64,000 nucleotides of DNA from Psychrobacillus sp. OK032 (GCF_900111345.1 NZ_FOGY01000010.1:62001-126000); one strand, 5' to 3'; shown: positions 7,719 to 17,073, numbered from the stretch's first letter. The notes: generated from the sequence alone by a model not told the origin. Program-made: numbers and translations.

Positions 7719-9377
7719 TTAGTTTTTATCAGCCCATTTTAAATCTAAGTATCCTACTGGATGTCTTACAATGTCTGACACTGAAGGCTTCTCTAATGAC
7801 ACTTGGTTATAATAGTAAAGTGGGAATACAGGCATCTCTTCCATTAATAATGCATCTGCCTCTATTAACATTTCCCAACGTTTTGATTGGTCGGTTTCGT
7901 TTTTAATATCTGTTATTAATTTATCATAATCTGCATTTGACCAAGTTGTACGGTTCATCGATGAACCAGTAATGAAACTTTCTAGTGCATTTACTGGATC
8001 CGCGTAGTCAAATAAGAAAGAAGAACGTGACAGCTGGTATTTAAATTCTTTTTGCTCTGTTGCAAATACACTTGCCTCTACGTTTTGAAGTGCTACATCT
8101 ACATCTAATACTTCTTTAAATTTACTTTGCAGCGCTTCTGCAATTTTCTTATGGGTATCACTTGTAGAATAAGTTAATGTTACTTCAGGTAATACCGTAT
8201 ATCCTTCTTCTTTCATACCTTCAGCTAATAATGCTTTTGCTTTATCTGCATCAAAACCTACAAGCTTTCCAGCAGTTTCTCTAAACTCTTTTCCATCTGG
8301 ACCAATGAATCCATAAGGAACAAAGCCTTCTGCTGGTTTCTCACCATTTTTCGTTACAAATTCGACCATTTCCTGTTGATTAACAGCATTTGCAAATGCT
8401 TGACGAATTTTTTTGTTTGTAAATGGTTCCATAGAAACGTTGAATCGATAGAAATACAAACCTGCTTGGTCTTCATTCTTAAGTTCTGGGTTATTCATTA
8501 AACTTTCAGCAAGTTCAGATGGCACTACCGATGTGTCTAAATCGCCTGTTTGATACATCTGATATTCTGTATTGGAGTCATTAACCATTGCCCACTCTAC
8601 TTTATCTAGCTTTACAGTCGACACATCCCAATAATTTTCGTTTTTTGCAAACGTAAAACTTACATCATGCTTCCAGTCAACTAATTTAAATGGACCATTC
8701 CCTACGAAAGTTTCTGCATCTGCAAACCAAGTAGGATTTTCTGTTGCCACTTTTTCATTAACTGGAAAGAAACTTGGGTTCGTAATAATATTTAAAAATG
8801 CTTCTGTTGGTGTATTTAGTTTCACTTCAAATACTTTATCTTGTAACGCTTTAATCGCTACAGCATCAGCTGTACCTGTTCCGCTATTGTATGCTTCTGC
8901 CCCTTCAATAAAATATGCTAGAAATGCTGCTGGAGATGCTGTTTCTGGATCTAACATGTGTAGCCACCCATACACAAAATCACTTGCTAACACCGGGTCT
9001 CCATTAGACCATTTTGCATCATCACGAATGGTAAATGTATACGTTAAACCATCATCCGATACGTCTACTTTCTCCGCTGTAGCTGGCCCTGCTAAATGAT
9101 CTTTTGAAAGTCTAACTAATCCTTCCATAAGATTGTTCAAAGAATTCCAAGATACAGCGTCGAATCCTACAGACGGATCGAAAGAGGTTGGTTCATTCCC
9201 GTTATTTAAATATAGTACTTTTTCTGTTGGCGTGGCTTCTGTTTCTGTTCCAACTGCTACCTCTTTTTCTCCTTCTTTTTCTGTATTAGTTGTTTTTCCC
9301 GCATCTTTCGTAGCTGTACAAGCACTTAACACAAGTACAAAAAATGCTACTACAAATAATGATAACCATTTCTTCAT
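7719..9377 (-). CDS. dppE: Dipeptide/murein peptide-binding lipoprotein DppE
   Basis: A 552-residue family-5 extracellular solute-binding protein. The chosen ATG (9377) has GGGGGAACTGAG upstream and gives a lipoprotein signal MKKWLSLFVVAFFVLVLSAC with the lipid-anchored cysteine at residue 20. SBP_bac_5 hallmarks include LVRLSKDH, TFTIRDDAKWSNGDPVLASDFVYGW and NAVNQQEMV. It captures peptides outside the membrane for the DppBC channel. A reading from 9431 would put 18 charged residues before the signal and lacks an RBS. Confidence 0.95.
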   Translation of the reverse strand: MKKWLSLFVVAFFVLVLSACTATKDAGKTTNTEKEGEKEVAVGTETEATPTEKVLYLNNGNEPTSFDPSVGFDAVSWNSLNNLMEGLVRLSKDHLAGPATAEKVDVSDDGLTYTFTIRDDAKWSNGDPVLASDFVYGWLHMLDPETASPAAFLAYFIEGAEAYNSGTGTADAVAIKALQDKVFEVKLNTPTEAFLNIITNPSFFPVNEKVATENPTWFADAETFVGNGPFKLVDWKHDVSFTFAKNENYWDVSTVKLDKVEWAMVNDSNTEYQMYQTGDLDTSVVPSELAESLMNNPELKNEDQAGLYFYRFNVSMEPFTNKKIRQAFANAVNQQEMVEFVTKNGEKPAEGFVPYGFIGPDGKEFRETAGKLVGFDADKAKALLAEGMKEEGYTVLPEVTLTYSTSDTHKKIAEALQSKFKEVLDVDVALQNVEASVFATEQKEFKYQLSRSSFLFDYADPVNALESFITGSSMNRTTWSNADYDKLITDIKNETDQSKRWEMLIEADALLMEEMPVFPLYYYNQVSLEKPSVSDIVRHPVGYLDLKWADKN

Positions 9378-9423
9378 CTCAGTTCCCCCTTTGTATTGTA
9401 TATGTGAATGCACTTTCGCGCGC

Positions 9424-10467
9424 TCATCCAACCCTATCGCTGTTCTTCAATACCTTCGCACGTTCGTCTTGTAGCCAGCAGTCTACTCCATGAGCTTCGG
9501 ATAGCTTAGTAGTAAATGGGTATACATGATCACAAACTTCCATCGCATAATCACAGCGGGCTGTGAATGGACATCCTTTCGGTGGTGAAAACAAATCCGG
9601 TGGAGTTCCCTCAATTGGTTGCAACTCCTCTTCCTCTAAGTCGAGGCGAGGAACAGAGTTTAATAGTCCCTTCGTATATGGATGTTCAGGAGTATAGAAA
9701 ATTTCTCGCTTGTTGCCAATCTCTACAATTTTTCCAGCGTACATAACCGCAATGCGATCTGCAATTTTTGCTACTACTCCAAGATCATGCGTGATTAATA
9801 TAATGGATATCTCTTTCTTACGTTGAATTTCTTCAAACAGCTCTAAAATTTGCGCTTGAATTGTAACATCCAGTGCAGTCGTCGGTTCATCCGCGATAAG
9901 TAATTCAGGATCGCAAATAAGTGCAATCGCTATTACAATACGTTGACGCATACCCCCAGAAAATTGATGAGGAAATTGTTTTAAACGCTCCTCTGGATTT
10001 GGAATTCCTACAAGCTTTAACATTTCGATTGCTCGTTTCTTTGCCTCCTGCTTCCCAATTTTTTTGTGGGTACGGAGACCTTCCGTTAACTGCTCCCCTA
10101 TGGATAATGTTGGATTTAACGCAGTCATTGGATCCTGAAAGATCATTGAAATGTCGACCCCTTGTATTTTGCGTAGCCCCCCCTTTGACAATTTCGTCAA
10201 ATCTTTTCCTTTAAATAGAATATTGCCATTCTTAATAACTCCGGGAGGTTGAGGGATTAGCCCCATAATTGCGTTAGATGTCACACTTTTACCACAGCCG
10301 GATTCCCCAACGATTGCAAGTGTTTCCCCTTTATATAAGTCAAAGTCAACACCTCTAACAGCCTCTACTTCACCACCATATGTTCGAAAGGATACGTGTA
10401 AGTTATTAACTTGCAATACTTTTTCATTAGATATTATTTTCTTCTCTTTTTTCTTACGTGCATTCAC
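9424..10467 (-). CDS. dppD: Peptide ABC transporter ATP-binding protein DppD
   Basis: Walker A GESGCGKSVT, signature FSGGMRQRIVIAIAL, Walker B LLIADEPTTALD and the C-terminal cysteine pattern GCPFTARCDYAMEVC identify the DppD/OppD type. The start is best at the GTG at 10467, where AGGGGGTGA lies 6 nt upstream; the GTG at 10474-10476 overlapping the dppC stop has no spacing for an RBS. It forms the nucleotide-binding pair with YkfD. Confidence 0.95.
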   Translation of the reverse strand: MNARKKKEKKIISNEKVLQVNNLHVSFRTYGGEVEAVRGVDFDLYKGETLAIVGESGCGKSVTSNAIMGLIPQPPGVIKNGNILFKGKDLTKLSKGGLRKIQGVDISMIFQDPMTALNPTLSIGEQLTEGLRTHKKIGKQEAKKRAIEMLKLVGIPNPEERLKQFPHQFSGGMRQRIVIAIALICDPELLIADEPTTALDVTIQAQILELFEEIQRKKEISIILITHDLGVVAKIADRIAVMYAGKIVEIGNKREIFYTPEHPYTKGLLNSVPRLDLEEEELQPIEGTPPDLFSPPKGCPFTARCDYAMEVCDHVYPFTTKLSEAHGVDCWLQDERAKVLKNSDRVG

Positions 10468-10472
10468 CAATC

Positions 10473-11420
10473 TCACCCCCTCAACTTCGGATCAAGTGCG
10501 TCTTGTAGTCCATCTCCAAGTACGTTAAAAGCAAACATTGTTAAGGATATAAAAAATGCTGGGAAGAATAATCGCCACCAGTGACCAGATAGGATAACTG
10601 GTAATGCATCGTTCGTCATAACACCCCAACTTGCAAATGGTGCTGAAACTCCTAACCCTAAAAAGCTGAGAAATGCTTCTGCAAAAATCGCACCTGGTAC
10701 AGTAAGTGTCATCTGTACGATAATGGGTCCCATCGTATTAGGAAGTAAGTTTTTTCGAATAATTCTCGATGTTTTTGCACCGAATGATTTGGAGGCTGTG
10801 ACAAACTCATAGTTCTTGATTTGTAAAACTTGCCCCCGAACGATTCGCGCCATTCCTACCCATCCAGTTACGGTTAGTGCCACAATTATAGTTGTTAAGC
10901 TTGGTCCCATTACAACCATTAGCAATATAACTACTAACAAATGTGGCAAACCATATAATACCTCAATGATGCGCATCATTATTGCATCTGTTTTGCCACC
11001 CTTATACCCGCTAACGCCGCCATAAATAATCCCTATAAAAAAGTCAATAAGCGCTGCCATCACACCTACAAATAAGGAAATTCGGGCACCGTACCATGTC
11101 CTAGTAAATACATCTCTTCCAGCTTCATCCGTACCGAACCAATGAGCTAAAGAAGGAGCTTTGTTTTGGTTTGGATAATCTGTTCCCGTAACAGAATATG
11201 GCGATAATATAGGTCCGAAAATAGCCATAAACAATAAGAAAATAAGGAAAGCTAGTCCAACCATCGCCAACTTGTTTTTTCGTAGTCTTCTCCATGCATC
11301 TTTCCAGTAGGACAAGGAAGGCCTGACAACCGATTCTGCTCTTCCTTGTTCTTTTTCTTTAGGTCGAAACCATTCGTCTTTTACACTATCTGGGGATACT
11401 ATTTTTGTTGGATTGGTCAT
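10473..11420 (-). CDS. dppC: Peptide ABC transporter permease DppC
   Basis: A 315-residue BPD_transp_1 permease with a long cytoplasmic N-terminus (~45 residues), the family N-domain around NKLAMVGLAFLIFL, and five to six membrane segments. The EAA loop is EAFLSFLGLGVSAPFASWG. Its ATG shares one base with the dppB stop (TAATG), a typical coupled junction. With DppB it forms the peptide channel. Confidence 0.95.
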   Translation of the reverse strand: MTNPTKIVSPDSVKDEWFRPKEKEQGRAESVVRPSLSYWKDAWRRLRKNKLAMVGLAFLIFLLFMAIFGPILSPYSVTGTDYPNQNKAPSLAHWFGTDEAGRDVFTRTWYGARISLFVGVMAALIDFFIGIIYGGVSGYKGGKTDAIMMRIIEVLYGLPHLLVVILLMVVMGPSLTTIIVALTVTGWVGMARIVRGQVLQIKNYEFVTASKSFGAKTSRIIRKNLLPNTMGPIIVQMTLTVPGAIFAEAFLSFLGLGVSAPFASWGVMTNDALPVILSGHWWRLFFPAFFISLTMFAFNVLGDGLQDALDPKLRG

Positions 11421-12355
11421 TACGCATCCCCTTCTTTTCGATGTAGTTTTATACGTGGATCTAAGAAACCGTATACGATATCCACAAGGAACAACATGAA
11501 TACTAAAAATGCACTATAAAACACGGTCGATCCCATAATGACTGGGTAATCACGGTTATTAATGCTCTCCACGAAATATTTTCCCATTCCAGGGATAGCA
11601 AAGATTCGTTCAATAACAAACGTTCCTGTTAAAATACCTGCGAGCATCGTTCCCATAATGGTTACTACAGGCATAAGCGCATTTCTTAATGCATGCCTGA
11701 CAACGATTCTTACCGGTGAAAGTCCTTTTGCACGGGCCATTTTAATGTAATCTTGCGTTAACACCTCGAGCATACTTGACCTCGTTAATCGGGCAATAAT
11801 GGCGGTTGGTCCAGTTGCAAGAGCGAGTGTAGGTAATATCATATGTAGTGGGCTACTCCACGTGGCAGGAGGAAGCCACTCTAAATTTACTGCAATTTGC
11901 TGAATAAGCAAGGTCGCAAGTACAAAGTTAGGTACAGATATCCCAACAACAGCAAAAGTCATTGCTAAATAATCTATAATTCCATTATGTCGGAGGGCCG
12001 CGAAAGTCCCTAAAGTAACCCCAGACAACAAAGCGACTAATATCGTGACCATTCCAAGCTCAAAGGAAATTGGAAATCCTCTTGCAAGTAATTCATTTAC
12101 GGATTCGTTCGGTTTTTTAATGGAAGGTCCAAAATCAAAGGTCACAATAGACTTCAAATAATATAAATATTGAATATGCATAGGTTCATCTAACTTATAA
12201 AATTTCTCTAGATTCGCTTGAATAGTAGGGTTAGAAGTACGCTCTTCATCGAATGGAGAACCTGGAATGGAATGCATCAATGCGAAAGTTAACGTAGCAA
12301 TGATAAGAATCGTTGCTATCATCATGAAAAAGCGTTTAATAATATACTTCGCCAT
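11420..12355 (-). CDS. dppB: Peptide ABC transporter permease DppB
   Basis: A permease of the DppB/OppB type (311 residues): MAKYIIKRFFMMIATILIIATLTF opens with the first membrane helix, followed by the long periplasmic-side loop and the EAA-like FVIERIFAIPGMGKYFVESI motif. The ATG at 12355 has AAGGGGGAAG 8-10 nt upstream; a TTG two codons earlier is a weaker alternative. It follows dppA by 15 nt. Confidence 0.95.
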   Translation of the reverse strand: MAKYIIKRFFMMIATILIIATLTFALMHSIPGSPFDEERTSNPTIQANLEKFYKLDEPMHIQYLYYLKSIVTFDFGPSIKKPNESVNELLARGFPISFELGMVTILVALLSGVTLGTFAALRHNGIIDYLAMTFAVVGISVPNFVLATLLIQQIAVNLEWLPPATWSSPLHMILPTLALATGPTAIIARLTRSSMLEVLTQDYIKMARAKGLSPVRIVVRHALRNALMPVVTIMGTMLAGILTGTFVIERIFAIPGMGKYFVESINNRDYPVIMGSTVFYSAFLVFMLFLVDIVYGFLDPRIKLHRKEGDA

Positions 12356-12370
12356 AAGCAAACTTCCCCC

Positions 12371-13195
12371 TTAACAAAATTTCGTTTGCATTGCTAGCTC
12401 TACCATTACAAGCATTGCACGGTACGCTTCTAATATATCTTTTGCCTCGAACTTAACTATTGTTGTTCCTTCTACGATTTCGCAACCAGGCATAAGCGCT
12501 GCCCATTCTGCTTGACCATAATTAGCAAACTCAATTCGTAACGTAGGAGTTTTTGGCGGTACGAGAGGTTTTATATGATCACGGTTACTAATGGCTTCTG
12601 TAACCTTTTCTTTCAATAATGCATGCGCTTTTCGCGGATGCAATGTTTTAACAGCTGACCTAGAGATAGATTCTTTCACAACTGCTGTGATAACTCCAGG
12701 AATCAATGCCTCTGCTTCCCTGCATGCTCCATCATCCCCTGCAACCATAATAACTGGTACACCAAAATGGCCTGCTACATATGCATTTAATCCCAGCTCA
12801 CCAATTTCTACATCGTTTATATACATATTTCTTACTCCGAATATCATAGAGTGACTCATTACCCCTGGTTGTCCCGCTCTCGAGTGATAGCCAGCAAATA
12901 CTGCGCCTATGTACGATTCATCTAAGCACTGCACCATTGAAAACGATTTCACGTCACCTGTTATTAAAGACGCTTCTGGATGTAGCTCCTCTACTAAAAT
13001 ATTATTCATCTTTGAATGACTATCATTTACTAGAACTTCTTTTACGCCGCTTGATAAAGCCCCTTCTACAATCGCATTTGCTTCTTGCGTCATTATACGT
13101 CTTGCGCGTTCATAATTATGCTTACTAGAATCTACGAATGTATAGTCTGGTAGGCCTGTAATCCCTTCCATGTCTATTGAAACAAAAAGCTTCAT
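12371..13195 (-). CDS. dppA: D-aminopeptidase DppA
   Basis: A 274-residue M55-family zinc D-aminopeptidase, the same length as B. subtilis DppA. Metal ligands are visible in SIDMEGITG (D8, E10), DSHSKMNN and GYHSRAGQPGVMSHSM. It releases D-amino acids such as D-Ala from peptides in the cytosol. The ATG at 13195 is chosen by alignment of MKLFVSIDMEGITGLPD with the family; an upstream in-frame ATG at 13234 would add 13 unrelated residues. It is the first gene of the nine-gene operon. Confidence 0.94.
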   Translation of the reverse strand: MKLFVSIDMEGITGLPDYTFVDSSKHNYERARRIMTQEANAIVEGALSSGVKEVLVNDSHSKMNNILVEELHPEASLITGDVKSFSMVQCLDESYIGAVFAGYHSRAGQPGVMSHSMIFGVRNMYINDVEIGELGLNAYVAGHFGVPVIMVAGDDGACREAEALIPGVITAVVKESISRSAVKTLHPRKAHALLKEKVTEAISNRDHIKPLVPPKTPTLRIEFANYGQAEWAALMPGCEIVEGTTIVKFEAKDILEAYRAMLVMVELAMQTKFC

Positions 13196-13260
13196 CTGCA
13201 TCATCCCCATATCTCTTTTGATAAACATTTCCAAAAATCGAATAATTATTACTCTATCAA

Positions 13261-13319
13261 AATATATTGAAAATTACAATATATCTCACAATTATAAATA
13301 ATAAAGTTGATCATGACAT
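13261..13319 (-). promoter_or_regulatory. dppA promoter with CodY-like box
   Basis: On the minus strand ATGTCA (13314-13319), 17 nt, TATAAT (13291-13296) make a sigma-A promoter. AATTTTCAATATATT (13261-13275) matches the CodY consensus AATTTTCWGAAAATT at 12 of 15 positions and sits at about +10 to +24. In B. subtilis this operon is CodY-repressed in nutrient-rich growth; the same is inferred here. Confidence 0.75.
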
Positions 13320-13337
13320 TGGTAATGGTGTAGAATT

Positions 13338-13369
13338 AAAAAAGCAAATGCACTAAAAAATGCATTTGC
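13338..13369 (-). terminator. Terminator of the CotD-like gene
   Basis: GCAAATGCA (13344-13352) pairs with TGCATTTGC (13361-13369); on the minus strand the stem is followed by six Ts. It lies 26 nt after the stop at 13395. Confidence 0.88.
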
Positions 13370-13394
13370 CTTTTGCAAATAAGGATGTTCTACA

Positions 13395-13763
13395 TTAGTA
13401 TCTAGGTTGCCCTGGGAAGTTCCCCGGAAATTGTTGTTGGACATATTGTTGTCCTACAAATTGTTGTGGGACAAATTGTTGTGGTGGAAATGGTTGTTGA
13501 AATCCTGGTTGCATCGGAAAAGCTTGTTGAGGTGGATTTACTACAACATTTCGATTAGTTTCTGTAAAGAAATGGCGAGGCACATTGACAATATGCTCTC
13601 TGTTTACGTTCACAATTGGATGAATCACAGGTTGCATTCTCGGTATAAACGAGTCATGCACTCGGAATTGTGGTGGACATACTATTGGTTGAGCAGCTGG
13701 AAAATGATGGCAACGACACATTCCTCCGTGCATGTGGTGCCCACATGAACTACATGGTCTCAT
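13395..13763 (-). CDS. CotD-like inner spore coat protein
   Basis: A 122-residue low-complexity protein. The N-terminus is rich in Cys and His (CSSCGHHMHGGMCRCHHFP), the middle has the HPIVNVNREHIVNVPRHFF segment typical of CotD-family coat proteins, and the C-terminus is a Q/P/F-rich tail (PPQQFVPQQFVGQQYVQQQF). Such proteins are cross-linked into the spore coat of Bacillales. RBS GGAGGTGA precedes the ATG. About 30 nt upstream CATCTACTA differs by one base from the sigma-K -10 (CATAnnnTA), in keeping with mother-cell expression, but no convincing -35 was found. Confidence 0.8.
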   Translation of the reverse strand: MRPCSSCGHHMHGGMCRCHHFPAAQPIVCPPQFRVHDSFIPRMQPVIHPIVNVNREHIVNVPRHFFTETNRNVVVNPPQQAFPMQPGFQQPFPPQQFVPQQFVGQQYVQQQFPGNFPGQPRY

Positions 13764-13850
13764 GACAAATTCACCTCCTTCTTACTTATATATTAGTAGA
13801 TGCAGCAGACTGCAAAACAAACGAGACAAACACCTCAATTCATTGCAAAT

Positions 13851-13878
13851 AAAAAAGAATGCCTAAGCACAGGCATTC
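13851..13878 (-). terminator. Terminator downstream of the MetE-like gene
   Basis: GAATGCCT (13857-13864) pairs with AGGCATTC (13871-13878), followed on the minus strand by TTTTTTATTT. It is about 190 nt past the stop at 14064, so a longer 3' region precedes it. Confidence 0.8.
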
Positions 13879-13947
13879 TAACTGAATATGTTTTATTGAT
13901 TATTTTCCTAAACAAATTTTGTGTGGTGTTTTTATTTGAATAATATG

Positions 13948-13990
13948 CTTTCTTTCCCATTTAATCAAATGAGACTTAGGGGAAAGAAAG
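13948..13990. other. Perfect 11-bp inverted repeat, long loop
   Basis: CTTTCTTTCCC (13948-13958) and GGGAAAGAAAG (13980-13990) are exact inverted copies separated by 21 nt, in the 3' region of the MetE-like gene. No U tract follows on the minus strand. Its role is unknown; it might be a 3' stabiliser or a protein site. Confidence 0.5.
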
Positions 13991-14063
13991 TTTTGTATCT
14001 CACTCGATGGATTCCTTTACGAATGGGTATCTAGAATCCAACGAGGTTCTTCCAGCTGTTAGG

Positions 14064-15164
14064 TTAGCTCCAGATTTCTTTTGAAATATCAACGATGTAT
14101 TTTAGTTTTTTCCACTGTTGCTCTTCTGTTAACTTATTTCCATGGTGTGTAGAAGCAAATCCACATTGTGGGCTAATGCTTAATTGATCAAGAGGCACAT
14201 ATTCAGACGCTTCTTTTACACGTGCGATAATATTTTCTCTATCTTCTAGCTCTCCGTTTTTCGATGTGAAGACACCTAAAACTACTTTTGCACCTCCGTT
14301 TGGAATATGCTCAAGTGGCTTGAAATCTCCAGAGCGATCGTCATCATACTCTAAAAAGAAGCCATCTACATTTTCTTTAGCGAAAAAAGTTGGCGCGATT
14401 AGTGCATAACTACCTCCAAACGCCCAAGTCGATTGGTAATTACCACGGCATAAATGAGTCGTCACGACTAAATCTTCTGGCTTGTTTTCCAATGCACCAT
14501 TCATGACACGGAGTGCAAGGTCGATTAAAAATTCTCTTTCCTCTACTTTATAAGGAATATCTGGTGAAGATAAACCTGCAATGTACACATCATCTATTTG
14601 TAAATATCTTACCCCTGCATCATAAAAAGCTTGAATTGCATCTTGATATGCTTTAATTATATCTTTTGCAAAATCTTCAACGTCCGGGTATATGCTTTCG
14701 TCTCGTATACCAGGATGGAATAGCTGATTCGGACTTGGTATTGTTTGTTTTGCAACCGCTCGTCCTTCTACAATTTTATTGAACTCGATAAAGTCTTGGA
14801 TAAATGGATGATCTGGGTTAAACGATATTTTACCGATATTGCGAACTTCGTACTTGTCTGTTTCTAATCCTTCGAATTGATATCCTTTTTCAGGTACATA
14901 TCCTTCAAATCCATTTAGATGCTCTAAGAAGTCGAGATGCCACCAGTCTCTTCTGAATTCGCCGTCTGTTACAAGCTCAAGTCCCACCTCGATTTGTTTA
15001 TCTACAATGCGTTTAATTTCTATTGTTTCTACTTCTTTTAATTGTTCTTTCGTAATAGCCCCTGCTTTAAAGTCTTTTCTTGCTTGAAGTAAACTTTCAG
15101 GTCTTAGTAAACTCCCTACGTGATCCGCTCTGAATGGTGCTGCAATTGCTGTTTTTGTTGTCAT
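14064..15164 (-). CDS. MetE-like (cobalamin-independent) methionine synthase C-domain protein, YxjG/YxjH type
   Basis: A 366-residue single-domain protein of the UROD/MetE-C TIM barrel family. It starts FRADHVGSLLRPE and carries YLQIDDVYIAGL, TTHLCRGNY and the C-terminal zinc cysteine in SISPQCGFAS; together with the H and C of HLCRGN these form the Zn site that activates homocysteine thiol. It lacks the folate-binding N-domain of full MetE, like B. subtilis YxjG/YxjH. The methyl donor is unproven. A complete S-box riboswitch upstream places it in methionine metabolism. Confidence 0.9.
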   Translation of the reverse strand: MTTKTAIAAPFRADHVGSLLRPESLLQARKDFKAGAITKEQLKEVETIEIKRIVDKQIEVGLELVTDGEFRRDWWHLDFLEHLNGFEGYVPEKGYQFEGLETDKYEVRNIGKISFNPDHPFIQDFIEFNKIVEGRAVAKQTIPSPNQLFHPGIRDESIYPDVEDFAKDIIKAYQDAIQAFYDAGVRYLQIDDVYIAGLSSPDIPYKVEEREFLIDLALRVMNGALENKPEDLVVTTHLCRGNYQSTWAFGGSYALIAPTFFAKENVDGFFLEYDDDRSGDFKPLEHIPNGGAKVVLGVFTSKNGELEDRENIIARVKEASEYVPLDQLSISPQCGFASTHHGNKLTEEQQWKKLKYIVDISKEIWS

Positions 15165-15202
15165 AATGATTTCTTCCTCCCTAAATTTGAATTGGAAATC
15201 AA

Positions 15203-15357
15203 ATAAAACCCCTTCTTGGAAACAAGAAGAGGTTTACACGGCACGAGTAATTATTCTCTTCTTATCTTCAAGCATGAAACGCTTCTGGAATTAGCACAGT
15301 ACAAAAAGCCTGTTGCTGAGGTATCGTAGGGCCAGTCCCTCCACCTCTCTTGATAAG
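15203..15357 (-). promoter_or_regulatory. SAM-I (S-box) riboswitch with terminator
   Basis: The minus strand from 15357 reads CTTATCAAGAGAGGTGGAG, then GGGACTGGCCC, the conserved CAGCAACAGGC block, GTGCTAATTCCAG and GAAGATAAG closing P1 at 15261. An expression terminator follows (AACCTCTTCTTG with CAAGAAGGGGTT, 15203-15236, then TTTTATTT). In the known mechanism SAM binding favours the terminator and shuts off the downstream methionine gene. Confidence 0.97.
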
Positions 15358-15383
15358 AAAGTAGTTTTATTTGATTGACTATT

Positions 15384-15412
15384 AGATTACATCTATTTGT
15401 TTATTCCGTCAA
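15384..15412 (-). promoter_or_regulatory. Putative promoter of the S-box leader
   Basis: TTGACG (15407-15412 on the minus strand), 17-nt spacer, TAATCT (15384-15389). The -35 is strong and the -10 weak; it lies 27 nt upstream of the aptamer. Confidence 0.55.
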
Positions 15413-15508
15413 TACTGAATTTTAAATATTATTGTTTAAGTGCTTCTAATTGTTTTAAATCTTCGCATTTTGGGTATGATTTTGAAGAAACGGAACCCTT
15501 GATATCAT

Positions 15509-15537
15509 TTGATTTCACAGTGCTTTATTAGTATAGT
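15509..15537 (+). promoter_or_regulatory. Putative sigma-A promoter of the BCCT gene
   Basis: TTGATT (15509-15514), 17-nt spacer, TATAGT (15532-15537), 35 nt before the start codon. The gap between this and the riboswitch promoter shows no gene. Confidence 0.6.
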
Positions 15538-15572
15538 TACCATTTAAATTATCCATTCTACGAGGGGGAAGT

Positions 15573-17066
15573 ATGAAGAAACTAACTATTACATTTTATA
15601 TCACTATGGGCTTAGTCATTTTAGCCGCCGGGTATGGAGCACTCCACCCCAAAAGTTTTGAGGAGATTACCACTGTCATCAAAAGCTTTGTTGCATCTTC
15701 TTTTGGTTGGTACTACATGCTACTGATGACGTTCATGTTGGCACTTAATATATTTTTTATCTTTAGTCCTTATGGAAAAATCCGTTTGGGAAAGGATACA
15801 GATCGCCCTCAGTTTTCAACGGTAACATGGATTTCTATGCTGTTTTCTGCTGGTATGGGTATTGGACTCGTTTTTTATGGTGCTGCCGAACCTTTATCGC
15901 ATTATGCAATCAATCCAGCTACAGCCGAACCAAACACAGCTACAGCCTTTAAGGAATCTCTCCGTCAGTCTTTCTTCCACTGGGGATTGCACGTGTGGGC
16001 TATGTATGGAGTTGTTGCTTTATCCCTTGCCTTTTTTCAGTTCCGTAAAGACGAACCAGCGTTAATATCCGCAACATTGAAGCCTATTTTCGGTAAAAAG
16101 ATGGTTGGACCATGGGGCATACTGGTCGACGTCCTTGCTATTTTTGCTACGGCATTTGGTGTGGCTACTTCACTCGGCTTCGGTGCCGTTCAAATTAATG
16201 CTGGTTTAAACTATCTTTTCGGAGTGACGATTGGAATCGTTCCTCAGATTATTATTATTGCTATTATAACGGTTCTATTCATTGGATCTGCATGGTCCGG
16301 TTTAAGTAAAGGAATTAAGTATTTATCAAATACAAACTTAGTGTTAGCACTTGCACTACTTGGTTTTGTTATCCTCCTAGGTCCTACATTACTCATTTTT
16401 GATATGTTCACGGACTCTTTTGGAGGATATTTAGCCAATATCGTTCAAATGAGCTTACGTACAGCACCACTTAACGCAACTAATCGTGAGTGGCTTGAAA
16501 ATTGGACGATTTTTTACTGGGCTTGGTGGATTTCATGGGCACCATTTGTCAGCATGTTTATAGCTCGTGTATCGAAAGGCAGAACGATTAAAGAGTTCAT
16601 AACAGCCGTATTGGTTGCACCTACTTTACTTGGAGCAATTTGGTTTTCTGCTTTCGGAACAACTGCTATCAATATGCAAAAAAGAGGTATTGCTGATTTA
16701 GCGCAATCCTCTACGGAATTGACTATCTTCGAGATGTTCAATTCGATGCCGTTGTCGACGATTGTTTCCGTTTTTGCAGTCTTGCTTATTGCTTGCTTTT
16801 TCATCACATCGGCCGATTCCGCAACTTTTGTTCTAGGTATGCTATCAACAAATGGTTCAATGACACCGCCAAATAAAGTAAAACTTATTTGGGGAATTAC
16901 TTTGTCTGCCATTGCTATCGTTTTGCTGTCTGTTAACGGTCTCACTGCTTTGCAAAATACGATCATTATCGCAGCTTTACCATTTTCTTTCGTGATGCTT
17001 CTCATGATTGCCTCTTTAATGATGGGATTAAAAAAAGAAATAAAACAGACAAAAATCAAAAAGTAA
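15573..17066 (+). CDS. BCCT-family betaine/choline/carnitine transporter (OpuD type)
   Basis: A 497-residue protein with about 12 membrane helices. Family signatures are SAGMGIGLVFYGAAEP (around residue 90) and FYWAWWISWAPFVSMFIARVSKGRTI (about 310-335), which holds the tryptophan box that binds quaternary ammonium substrates. BCCT carriers couple uptake to Na+ or H+ and often serve osmoprotection. The C-terminal tail is short and lysine-rich, so osmosensing is uncertain. It is monocistronic: own promoter, RBS GAGGGGGA, and a terminator directly after. Confidence 0.94.
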   Translation: MKKLTITFYITMGLVILAAGYGALHPKSFEEITTVIKSFVASSFGWYYMLLMTFMLALNIFFIFSPYGKIRLGKDTDRPQFSTVTWISMLFSAGMGIGLVFYGAAEPLSHYAINPATAEPNTATAFKESLRQSFFHWGLHVWAMYGVVALSLAFFQFRKDEPALISATLKPIFGKKMVGPWGILVDVLAIFATAFGVATSLGFGAVQINAGLNYLFGVTIGIVPQIIIIAIITVLFIGSAWSGLSKGIKYLSNTNLVLALALLGFVILLGPTLLIFDMFTDSFGGYLANIVQMSLRTAPLNATNREWLENWTIFYWAWWISWAPFVSMFIARVSKGRTIKEFITAVLVAPTLLGAIWFSAFGTTAINMQKRGIADLAQSSTELTIFEMFNSMPLSTIVSVFAVLLIACFFITSADSATFVLGMLSTNGSMTPPNKVKLIWGITLSAIAIVLLSVNGLTALQNTIIIAALPFSFVMLLMIASLMMGLKKEIKQTKIKK

Positions 17067-17073
17067 AAACGTT

